Notes: generated from the sequence alone by a model not told the origin. Shown: positions 35,514-45,003, counted from the first letter of the stretch. The stretch is DNA of 62,690 nt from Erysipelothrix sp. (GCA_012512595.1 JAAZDW010000005.1:1-62690); one strand, 5' to 3'. Program-made: numbers and translations.

Positions 35514-36166
35514 AAAATAAAAACTTTTATTTAAATTTATCAAAACAAGAAATTGCCAAGATTAAGCAAACAAACAAAAGACCAAGCTTACTCTTGCATT
35601 CTTGTTGTGCACCATGTAACAGTTATGTGATGATTGCCTTAAGTGAGCACTTTGACTTAACCTTACTTTATAATAATTCAAATATATATCCAAAGACAGA
35701 ATATGATATTAGACTAAATGAACTGTTAGATTATACAAAGGATGTAAACAAAAAATATAATTTAAATGTTAAAGTCTTAGATAGCGACTACAATAGTGCC
35801 AGCTTTCATAAAAAGTTGAGTCAACACAATGACCATAGAGAGGGCGGAGAGCGCTGTAAAAAATGTTTTGAGTTAAGAATGGATGAAGCTTACAAAGCCG
35901 CCTTAAAACACAGCTTTGACTACTTTACTACAGTAATGACTATATCCCGCCATAAAAATTCAATTGTTTTAAATGAAATTGGTGAAGATCTAAATAAAAA
36001 ATACAATTCCGACATTTATTTTTTCTCAGATTTTAAAAAAGAAGAAGGACAGTTAAAGAGTAAAGCGATTATTGATGAATATGATATGTATAAACAAGAA
36101 TACTGTGGTTGTGCATTTTCATATAAAGATTACTTAGATAGGAAGCAAAAAGATGGAAAAAAATAA
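35501..36166 (+). CDS. queH: Epoxyqueuosine reductase QueH
   Basis: 221 residues, DUF208 family. Reduces epoxyqueuosine to queuosine in tRNA, the non-homologous replacement of QueG. The Cys motifs are present: LLHSCCAPCNSYV, ERCKKCFELRM and QEYCGCAFSYKD, the last after the conserved KKEEGQLKSKAI. GTG 35501 has GGAG 7 bases upstream inside queA; ATG 35510 (overlapping the queA TGA) is an alternative. With tgt and queA this covers only the last three steps from preQ1, so preQ1 is either imported or made elsewhere. Confidence 0.93.
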   Translation: MDIMKNKNFYLNLSKQEIAKIKQTNKRPSLLLHSCCAPCNSYVMIALSEHFDLTLLYNNSNIYPKTEYDIRLNELLDYTKDVNKKYNLNVKVLDSDYNSASFHKKLSQHNDHREGGERCKKCFELRMDEAYKAALKHSFDYFTTVMTISRHKNSIVLNEIGEDLNKKYNSDIYFFSDFKKEEGQLKSKAIIDEYDMYKQEYCGCAFSYKDYLDRKQKDGKK

Positions 36167-36680
36167 GGCTAAAGCAAGTAAAAACGGTTATCTAGTTAAG
36201 GGTGTTATTGCGACTATGGCCTTTCATCTTGTATATACCTTTGTTTTTGGAATGTTAGTTGGTGGAAAAAATCCTCTAATCTTTTTATATGAAAAGGATT
36301 ATATAATTTGGTATATGATTTTAACGCCTTTAATCTTTTCACTACCTTATGTAATTGCCGGCTATTTAATTGTTTTGGGCATTAATACTTATGAAAAATT
36401 AAAGTCGAAAATACGAAAAATTGCCCTTGTATCATTTAGTGTTATTTTCTTTATTTATGTAGTCAGTTTTGCGATTCAGTTTTTCTTTCCTTACCGGGAT
36501 ATATTTGGTGTTTATATTTTTGTAAATTATCCAGCGGCATCATATTTGATAGTAATGGACTTTATGGAGTATTCACAAAACTTGTTAGTTATACTTAGTG
36601 TCTTGTTTCCAGCCATGATGATTTATGTTGGTGGCAAGATAAGAATCAAAGGTTTAGATCAAGGAGCAATCAATGGATAA
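36153..36680 (+). CDS. Unknown membrane protein A of the queuosine operon
   Basis: 175 residues, not recognised. A basic N-terminus (MEKNKAKASKNGY) is followed by about four hydrophobic helices (~15-37, 50-75, 88-112, 138-160) and a short basic C-terminus. No known transport or enzyme motif is seen. ATG 36153 follows AGGAAG and overlaps queH by 14 bases; it overlaps the next gene by 8. Tight coupling to tgt-queA-queH suggests, but does not show, a role with queuosine precursors. Confidence 0.75.
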   Translation: MEKNKAKASKNGYLVKGVIATMAFHLVYTFVFGMLVGGKNPLIFLYEKDYIIWYMILTPLIFSLPYVIAGYLIVLGINTYEKLKSKIRKIALVSFSVIFFIYVVSFAIQFFFPYRDIFGVYIFVNYPAASYLIVMDFMEYSQNLLVILSVLFPAMMIYVGGKIRIKGLDQGAING

Positions 36681-37029
36681 AATTTTAAGAAGGTATGTTA
36701 TTCCACTAGGAATCTTAATTGTTGGAAGTTTTTTAATTAATTTTTTTAAAAATCTAATTCCAAATGTTATTAATGCTAATGTTTATTATTTATTAGTCGT
36801 CTTAATGCTGTTTGCATTTGGGTTTTCTTTAAATAACCAAAGAAGTCGTTTGAAAAGTTTTTATTGGCGCCACATAATTATTATTTTGTTTTTAGTATTT
36901 ATGTATCTTTATGATACAAATATTTTAGATGTTCAATTATTTAACTGGTTTAGAAAGTATATAATTGCGGATAATATTATAATAAAAATATTTTACGTAT
37001 ACTTTGGCTGGCTCTTTGTTGAGAAATAA
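36673..37029 (+). CDS. Unknown membrane protein B of the queuosine operon
   Basis: 118 residues, not recognised. Three to four hydrophobic helices (~8-27, 37-53, 66-84, 100-115) with short basic loops. ATG 36673 follows AAGGAGC and overlaps the previous gene. The WYL regulator starts 11 bases downstream, so the transcript may continue into it. Confidence 0.7.
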   Translation: MDKILRRYVIPLGILIVGSFLINFFKNLIPNVINANVYYLLVVLMLFAFGFSLNNQRSRLKSFYWRHIIIILFLVFMYLYDTNILDVQLFNWFRKYIIADNIIIKIFYVYFGWLFVEK

Positions 37030-37040
37030 GGAGAGTTTTT

Positions 37041-38003
37041 ATGGGTGACTTGCAACAAACATCAAAGTTAAAATTGAGTTATGAAATTTTAATTTTTTTG
37101 TATTCCAAAAACTACTTTACAAAAGCAGAAGAACTTAGCGAAAAATTTAATTTAAGCAACCGCAGTATTAGAAGAATTATTAGTGACTTACGAGACCTTG
37201 GTTATGATATTATTTCTCAAAGTGGCCAGTATGGCGGTTATAAATTAAATCGTAGTAATATTATCTTGCCTGTAACAATGACAAACTTGCATAAACAAGC
37301 TTGGCTTGATATTGAAACAACAGTCAAAGGCTCTGATCTTGTTAATAAGGATAATGCCCTACAACTATTAGATATTATTGGACTTCAATCCCAACTAAAA
37401 ACTTCAATTGACACCCAAGTTTTTTCAACTAAAAAACTATTAGATAATGTAAAAGCAAAGATTGAAGCAGTATATGAAACCTTAACTTTTGCGATTAACA
37501 ATAAACAACGGGTTGAAATTAAATATAAAAGCTTAAATAAAAAGCCTCAAAAAACTACTTGGCAAGAATTTAGACCTGAGAGTTTCCAAGTCTTTAATGG
37601 GACAATTTATGTAAAAGGTTACTATGACACTACTAGTGAATCATTTAGAACTCTACGTTTAAGTCGTTTTGAAGCGATTAGACTTATAAACAAGAAATAT
37701 AGTTTTAATGATAACTTTAATGAAGATAATGATAATAGTGCCTTTTCAAGATCAATTTATAAATTGTATCACGTAGTTTTAAAAATTGATAAAGGCAACC
37801 ATGATTTAATGGATTTTAAATATGGAGAAAATCAGATTAATCAAGAATTTTTAGATCATTTTATTTTAGAATTTGATTTGGCTGGTGACTTACTAATTAA
37901 AGAGCTAGTTTTTTCAATGGGTGCTTACTGTCGATTACTTGAACCAACTTCAATAAGAGAAGATATTAAAAAAGAATTAAAAGCGATGATTTCAAAATAT
38001 TAA
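37041..38003 (+). CDS. WYL-domain transcriptional regulator
   Basis: 320 residues. N-terminal winged helix (HTH_11 type, LSYEILIFLYSKNYFTKAEELSEKF region, ~12-70), a linker, and a WYL domain (~150-225) where the usual W-Y-L region reads WQEFRPESFQVFNGTIYVKG. A WCX-like C-terminal part follows (~250-320). Such proteins sense ligands, often nucleic acid pieces, and control DNA-damage or defence genes. sbcD starts 24 bases downstream, making SbcCD a likely target. RBS GGAGAG. Confidence 0.88.
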   Translation: MGDLQQTSKLKLSYEILIFLYSKNYFTKAEELSEKFNLSNRSIRRIISDLRDLGYDIISQSGQYGGYKLNRSNIILPVTMTNLHKQAWLDIETTVKGSDLVNKDNALQLLDIIGLQSQLKTSIDTQVFSTKKLLDNVKAKIEAVYETLTFAINNKQRVEIKYKSLNKKPQKTTWQEFRPESFQVFNGTIYVKGYYDTTSESFRTLRLSRFEAIRLINKKYSFNDNFNEDNDNSAFSRSIYKLYHVVLKIDKGNHDLMDFKYGENQINQEFLDHFILEFDLAGDLLIKELVFSMGAYCRLLEPTSIREDIKKELKAMISKY

Positions 38004-38027
38004 GCAGATAATCAGGGAGGGGTTTAA

Positions 38028-39152
38028 ATGCGGATTTTTCATTTAGCAGACTTACACATTGGAAAAATTGTCAATGGTTTTTCAATGATTAAAGAACAAG
38101 AGTACATATTGAACCAAATTATTGGCTTAATTGAAAAACACCAGCCACAAGTAGTGATGATTGCCGGTGATGTATATGACAAAAGAAACCCTAGCAATGA
38201 AGCAGTGGTTTTATTTTCAAGCTTTTTAACTAAATTAACAAATTTTGATTTAGATGTTTTAATTGTTAGTGGAAACCATGACTCAGGAGCTAAACTCCAA
38301 TTTGTCAGTGAAATCTTGCGTAAACAAAGAATTCATATTAGTGGCAGCTTTATTGAAACAATTGATAAAGTCACAATTGATGATGAATTTGGTAAAGTGA
38401 ACTTTTACTTAATGCCCTTTGTTAGACCATCTGATGTCAGAATGTTTATTTTAGAAGTCGACAGTTACCATAGTGCCCTACAATTGGCTATTGCTAATAG
38501 CGATATTGATTATAGCCAAAGAAATATCTTTGTTGGTCACCAGTTTTTTGCTGGCACAACAGTTGAGCAAAGTGATTCAGAAATAGCCTCAGTTGGCGGT
38601 ATTGATATTGTTGGCTACAGTCTACTTGAAGACTTTGATTATGCAGCCTTAGGCCACCTACACAAGGGCCAAAAATTAAAACACGACCATATTCGCTATA
38701 GCGGTTCACCATTAAAATACTCTGACTCTGAAGTTGGCCACCAAAAATCTTTAGTGATGATTGACTTTAAAGAAAAAGCTGACTTAAGTCTAAGTTTATT
38801 AGAACTTTCCCCCAAAACACAAATGCGTAAGATTAAAGGTAGAATTAATGATATCTTAGCTCCAGACTTTGATCTTAATCATACTGATGACTTTGTGCAT
38901 ATCACCTTATTAGATGATGAAGAAATAATTGATGCAATTGGAAAACTGCGCAATAAATATCCTAATTTAATGTCTTTACAATTTGATAATAGACGGACCA
39001 AACATCAAGGTGATATTGATGTTAGAGATGATGTAAGTGAAAGTGATCCAGTTGAACTGTTTAGTGATTTTTTTGTAAGTCAAAATAACCAAACAATGAA
39101 CCAACGCCAAATGGCTTTAGTTAAAAGATTAATGGAAGGGGCGAAAAACTAA
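38028..39152 (+). CDS. sbcD: Nuclease SbcCD subunit D
   Basis: 374 residues. Mre11-type nuclease that cleaves DNA hairpins and blocked ends with SbcC. Metallophosphoesterase motifs in order: LADLHIGK, IAGDVYDKRNPSNE, VSGNHDSG, VGHQFFAG, ALGHLHKGQ. ATG 38028 follows AGGGAGGGG. The stop overlaps the sbcC ATG by one base. Confidence 0.95.
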   Translation: MRIFHLADLHIGKIVNGFSMIKEQEYILNQIIGLIEKHQPQVVMIAGDVYDKRNPSNEAVVLFSSFLTKLTNFDLDVLIVSGNHDSGAKLQFVSEILRKQRIHISGSFIETIDKVTIDDEFGKVNFYLMPFVRPSDVRMFILEVDSYHSALQLAIANSDIDYSQRNIFVGHQFFAGTTVEQSDSEIASVGGIDIVGYSLLEDFDYAALGHLHKGQKLKHDHIRYSGSPLKYSDSEVGHQKSLVMIDFKEKADLSLSLLELSPKTQMRKIKGRINDILAPDFDLNHTDDFVHITLLDDEEIIDAIGKLRNKYPNLMSLQFDNRRTKHQGDIDVRDDVSESDPVELFSDFFVSQNNQTMNQRQMALVKRLMEGAKN

Positions 39153-42040
39153 TGCGACCAATCAAATTAACGATAAGCGCCTTTGGTCCTTTTCCAGATA
39201 AAACGACAATTGATTTTAGTGAAATAAATCAAGGACTGTTTTTGATTAGTGGGGACACCGGCGCTGGTAAAACTACGATATTTGATGCAATTTCCTTTGC
39301 CTTATATGGCGAGCCAAGTGGGATAATGCGAAAAAGTGACATGTTAAGATGTAGTTTTGCAAAAGCTGATACTCCAACTTATGTCGAACTAACCTTTGAA
39401 TACTTAAACCAAGAATACTTTATTAGAAGAAATCCAAGTTACGAGCGTCCAAAAATTTCAGGCGAAGGCTTTACCCAACAAAATCATGATGCCCAATTGA
39501 TGCTTTCTAATGGCGAAGTAATTAGTTCACCAACCTTAGTTGATGCTAAAGTAATTGAAATCTTAAAAATTAATCTAAAGCAATTTTCGCAAATTGTCAT
39601 GATTGCCCAAAATGACTTTTTAAAACTTTTAAAAAGTGGAACCAATGAAAGAAAAGAAATTTTAAGAATGATTTTTTCAACTGAGTTTTACTTATACTTT
39701 GAAAATCAACTTGTAATTGAATTAAAAAGTAAAAAGGTTAATTATGACAAATTAGTAGCCGAATATAAATTTAATGTTGATAAGATTGTCTTAGATGAAG
39801 AAACAACTTTAGAAGACCTTGATAGTTATCACTTAAACCAAGAAGCAATTAATCAGGCCTTAAAAACAATAATTAAAGATGATCTAGAAAAAAGTAAAAG
39901 TATCCTTGAAAAAAATGTGTTTGATATAAAGACTAGTCAAGACTTAAAAAATCAATTAGCCATCGCTCAAACGATTAATGAAAACTTTACAGAACTAAAG
40001 ACTGTCAAAGAAAAGTTAGCTCAATTAGAGAGTCAAAGACCAGAGATGATAGTTAAAGAAGAAAACTTAAAGTTGGCCAAGATTATTCAAAGCGAGATAA
40101 TTACAGTTGACAAGGAAAACCAAAGACTCACAACAAGCCTAAAAGCTATCAATCAATCGTTAATAGAAACAACAAATCAATTAGCCACAAAAAATGCTGC
40201 ATTAATTGAAAGTAGTAAAGACAAGTTAAAGATTGTAGATTATCAAAAAGAAATTGATCAATTGAATAATCAAATATCTATCATTAATAGTCAAATTCCA
40301 AGTTATGATAAACTTTCACAAAACTTACTAACTTATAAAGAAAGCCAAGCAATGATTTATCAAATTGATGATCAATTACTAAAGACTATAATAAATTTAA
40401 ATAATAATTATAAAGAATTAGAAGAAAGACACTTACAAAGATTAAAAACTTATAATGAATTTAAAGCAGAATATTTGGCTTTAAGTGAACGTTATTTAAA
40501 AAGTGAAGAAATATATTTTCAAAGTCAAGCTGCAATTTTAGCTGATTCACTCAAATCAAATCTTCCATGTCCAGTCTGTGGTTCTTTAGAGCACCCAAAT
40601 CCTGCCCAATATACAAGTGAAACCATATCAGAAGCAGATTTTTTGGCTTTAAAAGAGCTTTATGGAAATAGGCATAAAGAATTTGAAGTTTTAAGTCAAA
40701 CAAATGTTGATAGCCAACAAGCGTTAAATAAACAAAAGATAACTTTAGACCAAAGTATTGTAAGTTTTTTTGAGACACAAGTTGATTTAGAATTTATCTT
40801 ACAGACAAAGGCAATCAATGATAAAAACTTACAAGCAGTTACTACTTCTGATAGTCTGATTAATCAAGACTTTATAGAACTTTTAGCATTAAAGAAAAGT
40901 TTAAATAAAAAACTTTCTGAAACAAAGACGATTATTACAGGTCTTAAATCAGACTTAGTATTTAAAGATTTGGAAAGTGCTAATAAGGAAGTGAAAAGAT
41001 TAAAAGCAAAGGTTTTAGAACATTTAAGTTTAATTGAAAAGATAACTAAAGATCACAACACCATAATTTCTGATCTTGCGAGTTTAAAAGCCTTAGAGAG
41101 TGAACGTAGCCAAAGTTTAATAAGTTTAGATCAAGAAGCAAAAGTGGTTGAAAATAAATTTAATGATTTGATAGCTAAGTATTTTGATTCAAAAGCACAA
41201 TATGAAAGTAATAAGCAATATGTTAACAAGATTGAAGACTTAGAAAAAGAGTTGGTTAATTACAATCAAGAGATTATTGTTAATTCAAAACTTATAGAGC
41301 GATTAAAAGTTTTATTGAAAGATAAAAATCCGGTTGATTTAAAAGGCTTAAATGAAAAAATAACTAGTATTGATATAATCATCAAACAAGCCCAAGAAAA
41401 AATTAACTTTTTAGATAATCGCTATAGTAGAAATAACGAAATCTTGACTGAGATAAAGAAACTTGGATTAAAATTACTACAGGCTGAAGAAGATTATGCC
41501 GATGTTAAGCAATTATCAGATACAGCACGTGGGCAAATTGTTGGTAAACCAAGAATTCAATTTGAGACATATGCGCAAATGGCCTACTTTAATCAAATTT
41601 TGTTTTTTGCTAATAAGCGTTTAGCAATGATGAGTAATAATCAATATGAACTGGTTAGACGCAAAGAATCTTCGATGTCGGGCCAAAGTGGCCTTGATAT
41701 TGATGTTTTTGACCACCACCATGGTAAAACAAGACCAGTTGCATCTTTATCAGGGGGCGAAAGTTTTAATGCCTCGCTAGCTTTAGCCTTGGGTTTGTCC
41801 GATGTTATCCAACATGTAAGTGGGGGAATTCAAATTGATGCCCTGTTTATTGATGAAGGCTTTGGCAGCTTAAGTGATAACCATTTAGATGCGGCGATTG
41901 ATACTTTATCGCAAATTGCTGATAATAATCGTATGATCGGGGTTATTTCGCATGTCAAAGAATTAAAGGATCGAATTGATCAACAAATTCACATAAGCAA
42001 AGACCGTAGTGGTAGTAGTGTTAAAATAATAACACAATAA
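39152..42040 (+). CDS. sbcC: Nuclease SbcCD subunit C
   Basis: 962 residues. Rad50-like ATPase. Walker A SGDTGAGKTTIFDAISFALYG region near residue 35, two long coiled coils (~180-450 and 500-790) around a zinc hook CPVC (~473-476), then the ABC signature SLSGGESFNASLALALG and Walker B ALFIDEGFGSLSD. It is complete and slightly shorter than E. coli SbcC (1048). It opens and clamps DNA for SbcD. Confidence 0.96.
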   Translation: MRPIKLTISAFGPFPDKTTIDFSEINQGLFLISGDTGAGKTTIFDAISFALYGEPSGIMRKSDMLRCSFAKADTPTYVELTFEYLNQEYFIRRNPSYERPKISGEGFTQQNHDAQLMLSNGEVISSPTLVDAKVIEILKINLKQFSQIVMIAQNDFLKLLKSGTNERKEILRMIFSTEFYLYFENQLVIELKSKKVNYDKLVAEYKFNVDKIVLDEETTLEDLDSYHLNQEAINQALKTIIKDDLEKSKSILEKNVFDIKTSQDLKNQLAIAQTINENFTELKTVKEKLAQLESQRPEMIVKEENLKLAKIIQSEIITVDKENQRLTTSLKAINQSLIETTNQLATKNAALIESSKDKLKIVDYQKEIDQLNNQISIINSQIPSYDKLSQNLLTYKESQAMIYQIDDQLLKTIINLNNNYKELEERHLQRLKTYNEFKAEYLALSERYLKSEEIYFQSQAAILADSLKSNLPCPVCGSLEHPNPAQYTSETISEADFLALKELYGNRHKEFEVLSQTNVDSQQALNKQKITLDQSIVSFFETQVDLEFILQTKAINDKNLQAVTTSDSLINQDFIELLALKKSLNKKLSETKTIITGLKSDLVFKDLESANKEVKRLKAKVLEHLSLIEKITKDHNTIISDLASLKALESERSQSLISLDQEAKVVENKFNDLIAKYFDSKAQYESNKQYVNKIEDLEKELVNYNQEIIVNSKLIERLKVLLKDKNPVDLKGLNEKITSIDIIIKQAQEKINFLDNRYSRNNEILTEIKKLGLKLLQAEEDYADVKQLSDTARGQIVGKPRIQFETYAQMAYFNQILFFANKRLAMMSNNQYELVRRKESSMSGQSGLDIDVFDHHHGKTRPVASLSGGESFNASLALALGLSDVIQHVSGGIQIDALFIDEGFGSLSDNHLDAAIDTLSQIADNNRMIGVISHVKELKDRIDQQIHISKDRSGSSVKIITQ

Positions 42041-42103
42041 AACCAATGAGGACAATAAATGACCTAGTTGTGGTTTATGATGTAATCACAAGGAGGAAGA
42101 CAA

Positions 42104-42373
42104 ATGAAAACAAACAAAGTAATGAGCGTCTTTGACGGTAATCAAATGCAAAAATATTTTCTTTTATTAACAAAGCAAGCTGAGGAAGCTGCTTATCAAG
42201 CAATGGTGGAATCAACGGATTTAGATATTGAATTAAATGACTTTCTTCAAGAAATTAAACAAATGCCACTATTAAAACAAATGATTCAAGATATGTTGTT
42301 AGTTTCAATAAGTAATGTTGACTGGAATCAAACACTTAAGACAGTTTTAGATAAAAATCAAAGACTAATCTAA
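42104..42373 (+). CDS. Small unknown acidic protein
   Basis: 89 residues, not recognised. Predicted fully helical, with several acidic patches (VESTDLDIELNDFLQEI) and many Gln/Met; no membrane segment or cysteine. ATG 42104 follows a perfect AAGGAGGAAG. In the 63-base gap after sbcC, an AAACCA/TGGTTT dyad (42040-42045, 42071-42076) encloses a smaller AGG/CCT pair. A terminator follows. Strong ribosome site and terminator argue that it is real. Confidence 0.65.
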   Translation: MKTNKVMSVFDGNQMQKYFLLLTKQAEEAAYQAMVESTDLDIELNDFLQEIKQMPLLKQMIQDMLLVSISNVDWNQTLKTVLDKNQRLI

Positions 42374-42382
42374 ACAAGATAA

Positions 42383-42430
42383 AAAGGAGTGACTAAGTTT
42401 ACCAAATAAGGTAAATATAATCACTCCTTT
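42383..42430. terminator. Two-tier bidirectional terminator
   Basis: Outer stem AAAGGAGTGA (42383-42392) with TCACTCCTTT (42421-42430); inner stem TTTACC (42398-42403) with GGTAAA (42410-42415). Confidence 0.88.
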
Positions 42431-42444
42431 ACTTTTTATTATCT

Positions 42445-42828
42445 TTAATCATTTTCATACTCATGACTTTCAATATATTTGACAACCCCGGCAATGTCAG
42501 TTGAAATTGAATTAAGTCGCATTTTTAAATCGGCAAAGGTATTGGTTGCTAATTTGTGTCGATATTTGATTACATCAGAATTATCATCATCACACTTTAT
42601 AACAAATACTTCATAACAGCCAAAGGCAAGTTTATCAGCTATTATTGTATTTAAATGTGAAATGCGGTGGTCAAACACTTCATTATAGCGAAGATTTGAA
42701 CGATTTACCTTTTCAATTGGATATAAAGTCTCAGTTATGACAAAATGACCATTACGATAGGAACTGCGCATGTGGACTAAAGTTAAGTTTATGCGTCTTT
42801 TTAAGTTTTCTTGTGAATATTCATTCAT
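42445..42828 (-). CDS. Small unknown soluble protein
   Basis: 127 residues, not recognised. Contains a basic N-terminal part (KRRINLTLVHMRSSYRNGHF) and a strand-rich centre (CYEVFVIKCDDD). No transmembrane segment. Start ATG 42828 is chosen since GAGGG lies 5 bases upstream; ATG 42846 would be before the predicted transcription start. The upstream minus promoter (42850-42878) is close to consensus, so the gene is probably expressed. Confidence 0.65.
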   Translation of the reverse strand: MNEYSQENLKRRINLTLVHMRSSYRNGHFVITETLYPIEKVNRSNLRYNEVFDHRISHLNTIIADKLAFGCYEVFVIKCDDDNSDVIKYRHKLATNTFADLKMRLNSISTDIAGVVKYIESHEYEND

Positions 42829-42849
42829 AACATCCCTCTTCCCCATAAA

Positions 42850-42878
42850 ATTATACCTTTAATCAGGCTTTTATTCAA
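42850..42878 (-). promoter_or_regulatory. Promoter of the small unknown gene at 42.4-42.8 kb
   Basis: On the minus strand TTGAAT (42878-42873), 17-base spacer, TATAAT (42855-42850). Confidence 0.75.
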
Positions 42879-42886
42879 TGAATAAA
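42870..42886 (+). promoter_or_regulatory. Palindrome in the divergent promoter region
   Basis: TTTATTCA-A-TGAATAAA, 8-bp arms around one base, covering the -35 of the minus promoter and lying upstream of the plus-strand U32 gene. Possible operator. Confidence 0.4.
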
Positions 42887-42943
42887 GAAAATATCTGATT
42901 ATGTGTTATTATTATATATGCAAGTTAGATAGGAAGTTTTAAG

Positions 42944-43813
42944 ATGGAATTAATTACAACATTTAAAGAAGATATAAGTGAAATAGGTAAATATAAAAGT
43001 GTCGTAGTAGCTATTAAGCATTTCTCAGTTGGCCAAGACCATATATATTCACCTAGTGAAATAGAAAGCATGATTAAACAAGGAAAGAATCAAGTTAGGA
43101 TCTACATCTTATTAAATAAGATGATTTTTGATGAAGATGTCGATTTACTTAAAAAGATTTTGCTTTGGTTAAAAAAAATAGCTGTAGCTGGTATTTACTT
43201 CTCTGATATGGCTGTTTTTATGTTAGCTAAACAATTAGAGATGCAAGATTTATTAATTTATGCCCCAGGTATGACGATTGTAAATAGCAAAGATGTCAAA
43301 GAATACTTAGCTTTAGGTATTGCAGGGGTTGAACTTGCTAATGAAATAACTTTAAGAGAAAAAATTGAAATAGCTAAAAATAATCCAAATAAAGTTGGGA
43401 TTGTCATTAGTGGTTATATGCTAATGTCTTATAGTAAAAGAAAAGCCTTAAGTAATTACTTTAGGGAAACTGATAAAAGCGTCAATTTAAAAGACAATTA
43501 TAATTTAAGGCTAAAGGAAGCGACACGCAATGGTTTAATGCCGGTTTATGAAGACAGCCATGGTACTTATATTTATAGTGACTATATTTTAGATAGTTTT
43601 GAGTTTATAAGTGATTTGATGCGGGTTGATTTTAAATATTTTAGAATCGATGGAATCTTTTTAACCAAAGCAATGATTAATGAGTTCTATAGCGCCTATA
43701 CTAAGGCAATATCTGGAATAAAGGATGATTATCAGACAATTATTCAAAGTAAATATCCACAATTAAACTTTGACAACATTTTTTACACAACAGAAACAAG
43801 TGAGGTCAAATAA
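42944..43813 (+). CDS. trhP1: U32 peptidase family protein, small subunit (YrrN/TrhP1-like)
   Basis: 289 residues, TIM-barrel U32 fold. In Bacillus the paired proteins YrrN and YrrO are needed for 5-hydroxyuridine at tRNA position 34. This shorter partner lacks the Cys-rich motif found in the second gene. Recognisable: GIYFSDMAVFMLAKQ, YAPGMTIVNSKDV, ALGIAGVELANEITL. ATG 42944 follows TAGGAAG. It overlaps the next gene by one base (TAATG). Assignment rests on family type plus pairing. Confidence 0.78.
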   Translation: MELITTFKEDISEIGKYKSVVVAIKHFSVGQDHIYSPSEIESMIKQGKNQVRIYILLNKMIFDEDVDLLKKILLWLKKIAVAGIYFSDMAVFMLAKQLEMQDLLIYAPGMTIVNSKDVKEYLALGIAGVELANEITLREKIEIAKNNPNKVGIVISGYMLMSYSKRKALSNYFRETDKSVNLKDNYNLRLKEATRNGLMPVYEDSHGTYIYSDYILDSFEFISDLMRVDFKYFRIDGIFLTKAMINEFYSAYTKAISGIKDDYQTIIQSKYPQLNFDNIFYTTETSEVK

Positions 43814-45003
43814 TGGAAAAAATTGAACTATTAGCGCCCGCGGGAGACTTAGAAAGACTTAAAATTGCGGTCATGTATGGAGCTGATGCTGTCTTTATTG
43901 GTGGCAAGCGATTTTCCTTAAGAAGTCGGGCTTCAAATTTTGAAGTTGAGGATATTGAACAAGGGGTTATATTTGCCAAAAAATATGGGGCAAAAATTCA
44001 TGTGACAGTTAACATGCTACCTCATGATGATGACTTAGAAGGCTTACAAGAGTATATTAGAGATTTAGATAGAGTTGGTGTTTATGCGGTTATTTGTGCC
44101 TCACTCTATATTGCTAAAAAGGTTGTCGCAATGAAGACAAACTTAGAAGTTCATCTCAGCACTCAACAATCTTCACTTAATACCTTAACAACTGATTTTT
44201 ATAAAGAATTAGGAATAGAACGAGTCGTTTTAGGTCGTGAGTTATCGATAAAACAAATTGAAACAATAAGTAGTAATGCAGAAATTGAAATTGAAGCCTT
44301 TATTCATGGGGGCATGTGTTCAAATTATTCTGGCCGTTGTACCTTGAGTAACTATATGACCTTTAGAGATGCTAATCGTGGTGGTTGTGCCCAGTCTTGT
44401 CGTTGGAAGTATCATGTCTTAGAAAATGAAAAAGTCATTTCCGATGCAGATGTCTTATTTTCAATGAGTTCTAAAGACTTAATGGCGGCCCAATATCTTC
44501 CCCAACTAATCAAAGCTAATGTTGCAAGCCTAAAAATTGAAGGTCGAATGAAGTCCTTGTATTATATTGCAACGGTAGTTAGAGGTTATCGTCATTTAAT
44601 TGATGGCTTTTATCAAGATCCAAGTCAGCTTGACATTGAATATTATATTGATGAAATCACGCGGGCTGAAAACAGACCAGTTGATACTGGCTTTTATGAG
44701 AAGAATCCAGATGAAAGTGGCCACTTATATAGTCAAAAATCTGAAAATGTAACCCATGACTTTTTAGGTCGAGTATTAAAAGTTGATGGTAATAAAGCCT
44801 TAATTCAAGTAAGAAACAAATTTGAAGAAAATGATGTTCTAGAATTTTTTGGCCCACAACAAAAAACATTTAAGTTAGATTTTAAGTCGGCTTATAATGA
44901 AAAAAAGGCTTTGATGCAAAATATTTGTAATGTCCCAATGGAAGAAGTTTGGATCGACTTACCATTTATAGTAGAAGAAAATTATCTTATCCGAAAAGGT
45001 TAA
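43813..45003 (+). CDS. trhP2: U32 peptidase family protein, large subunit (YrrO/TrhP2-like)
   Basis: 396 residues. U32 hallmark ELLAPAGDLERLKIAVMYGADAVF-type N-terminus, VHLSTQQSSLN, and the cysteine region FIHGGMCSNYSGRCTLSN ... GGCAQSCRW (~155-195) expected to bind an Fe-S cluster. It is thought to use prephenate for tRNA ho5U formation rather than act as a protease. Translation is coupled to the preceding partner. Full family length. Confidence 0.87.
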   Translation: MEKIELLAPAGDLERLKIAVMYGADAVFIGGKRFSLRSRASNFEVEDIEQGVIFAKKYGAKIHVTVNMLPHDDDLEGLQEYIRDLDRVGVYAVICASLYIAKKVVAMKTNLEVHLSTQQSSLNTLTTDFYKELGIERVVLGRELSIKQIETISSNAEIEIEAFIHGGMCSNYSGRCTLSNYMTFRDANRGGCAQSCRWKYHVLENEKVISDADVLFSMSSKDLMAAQYLPQLIKANVASLKIEGRMKSLYYIATVVRGYRHLIDGFYQDPSQLDIEYYIDEITRAENRPVDTGFYEKNPDESGHLYSQKSENVTHDFLGRVLKVDGNKALIQVRNKFEENDVLEFFGPQQKTFKLDFKSAYNEKKALMQNICNVPMEEVWIDLPFIVEENYLIRKG

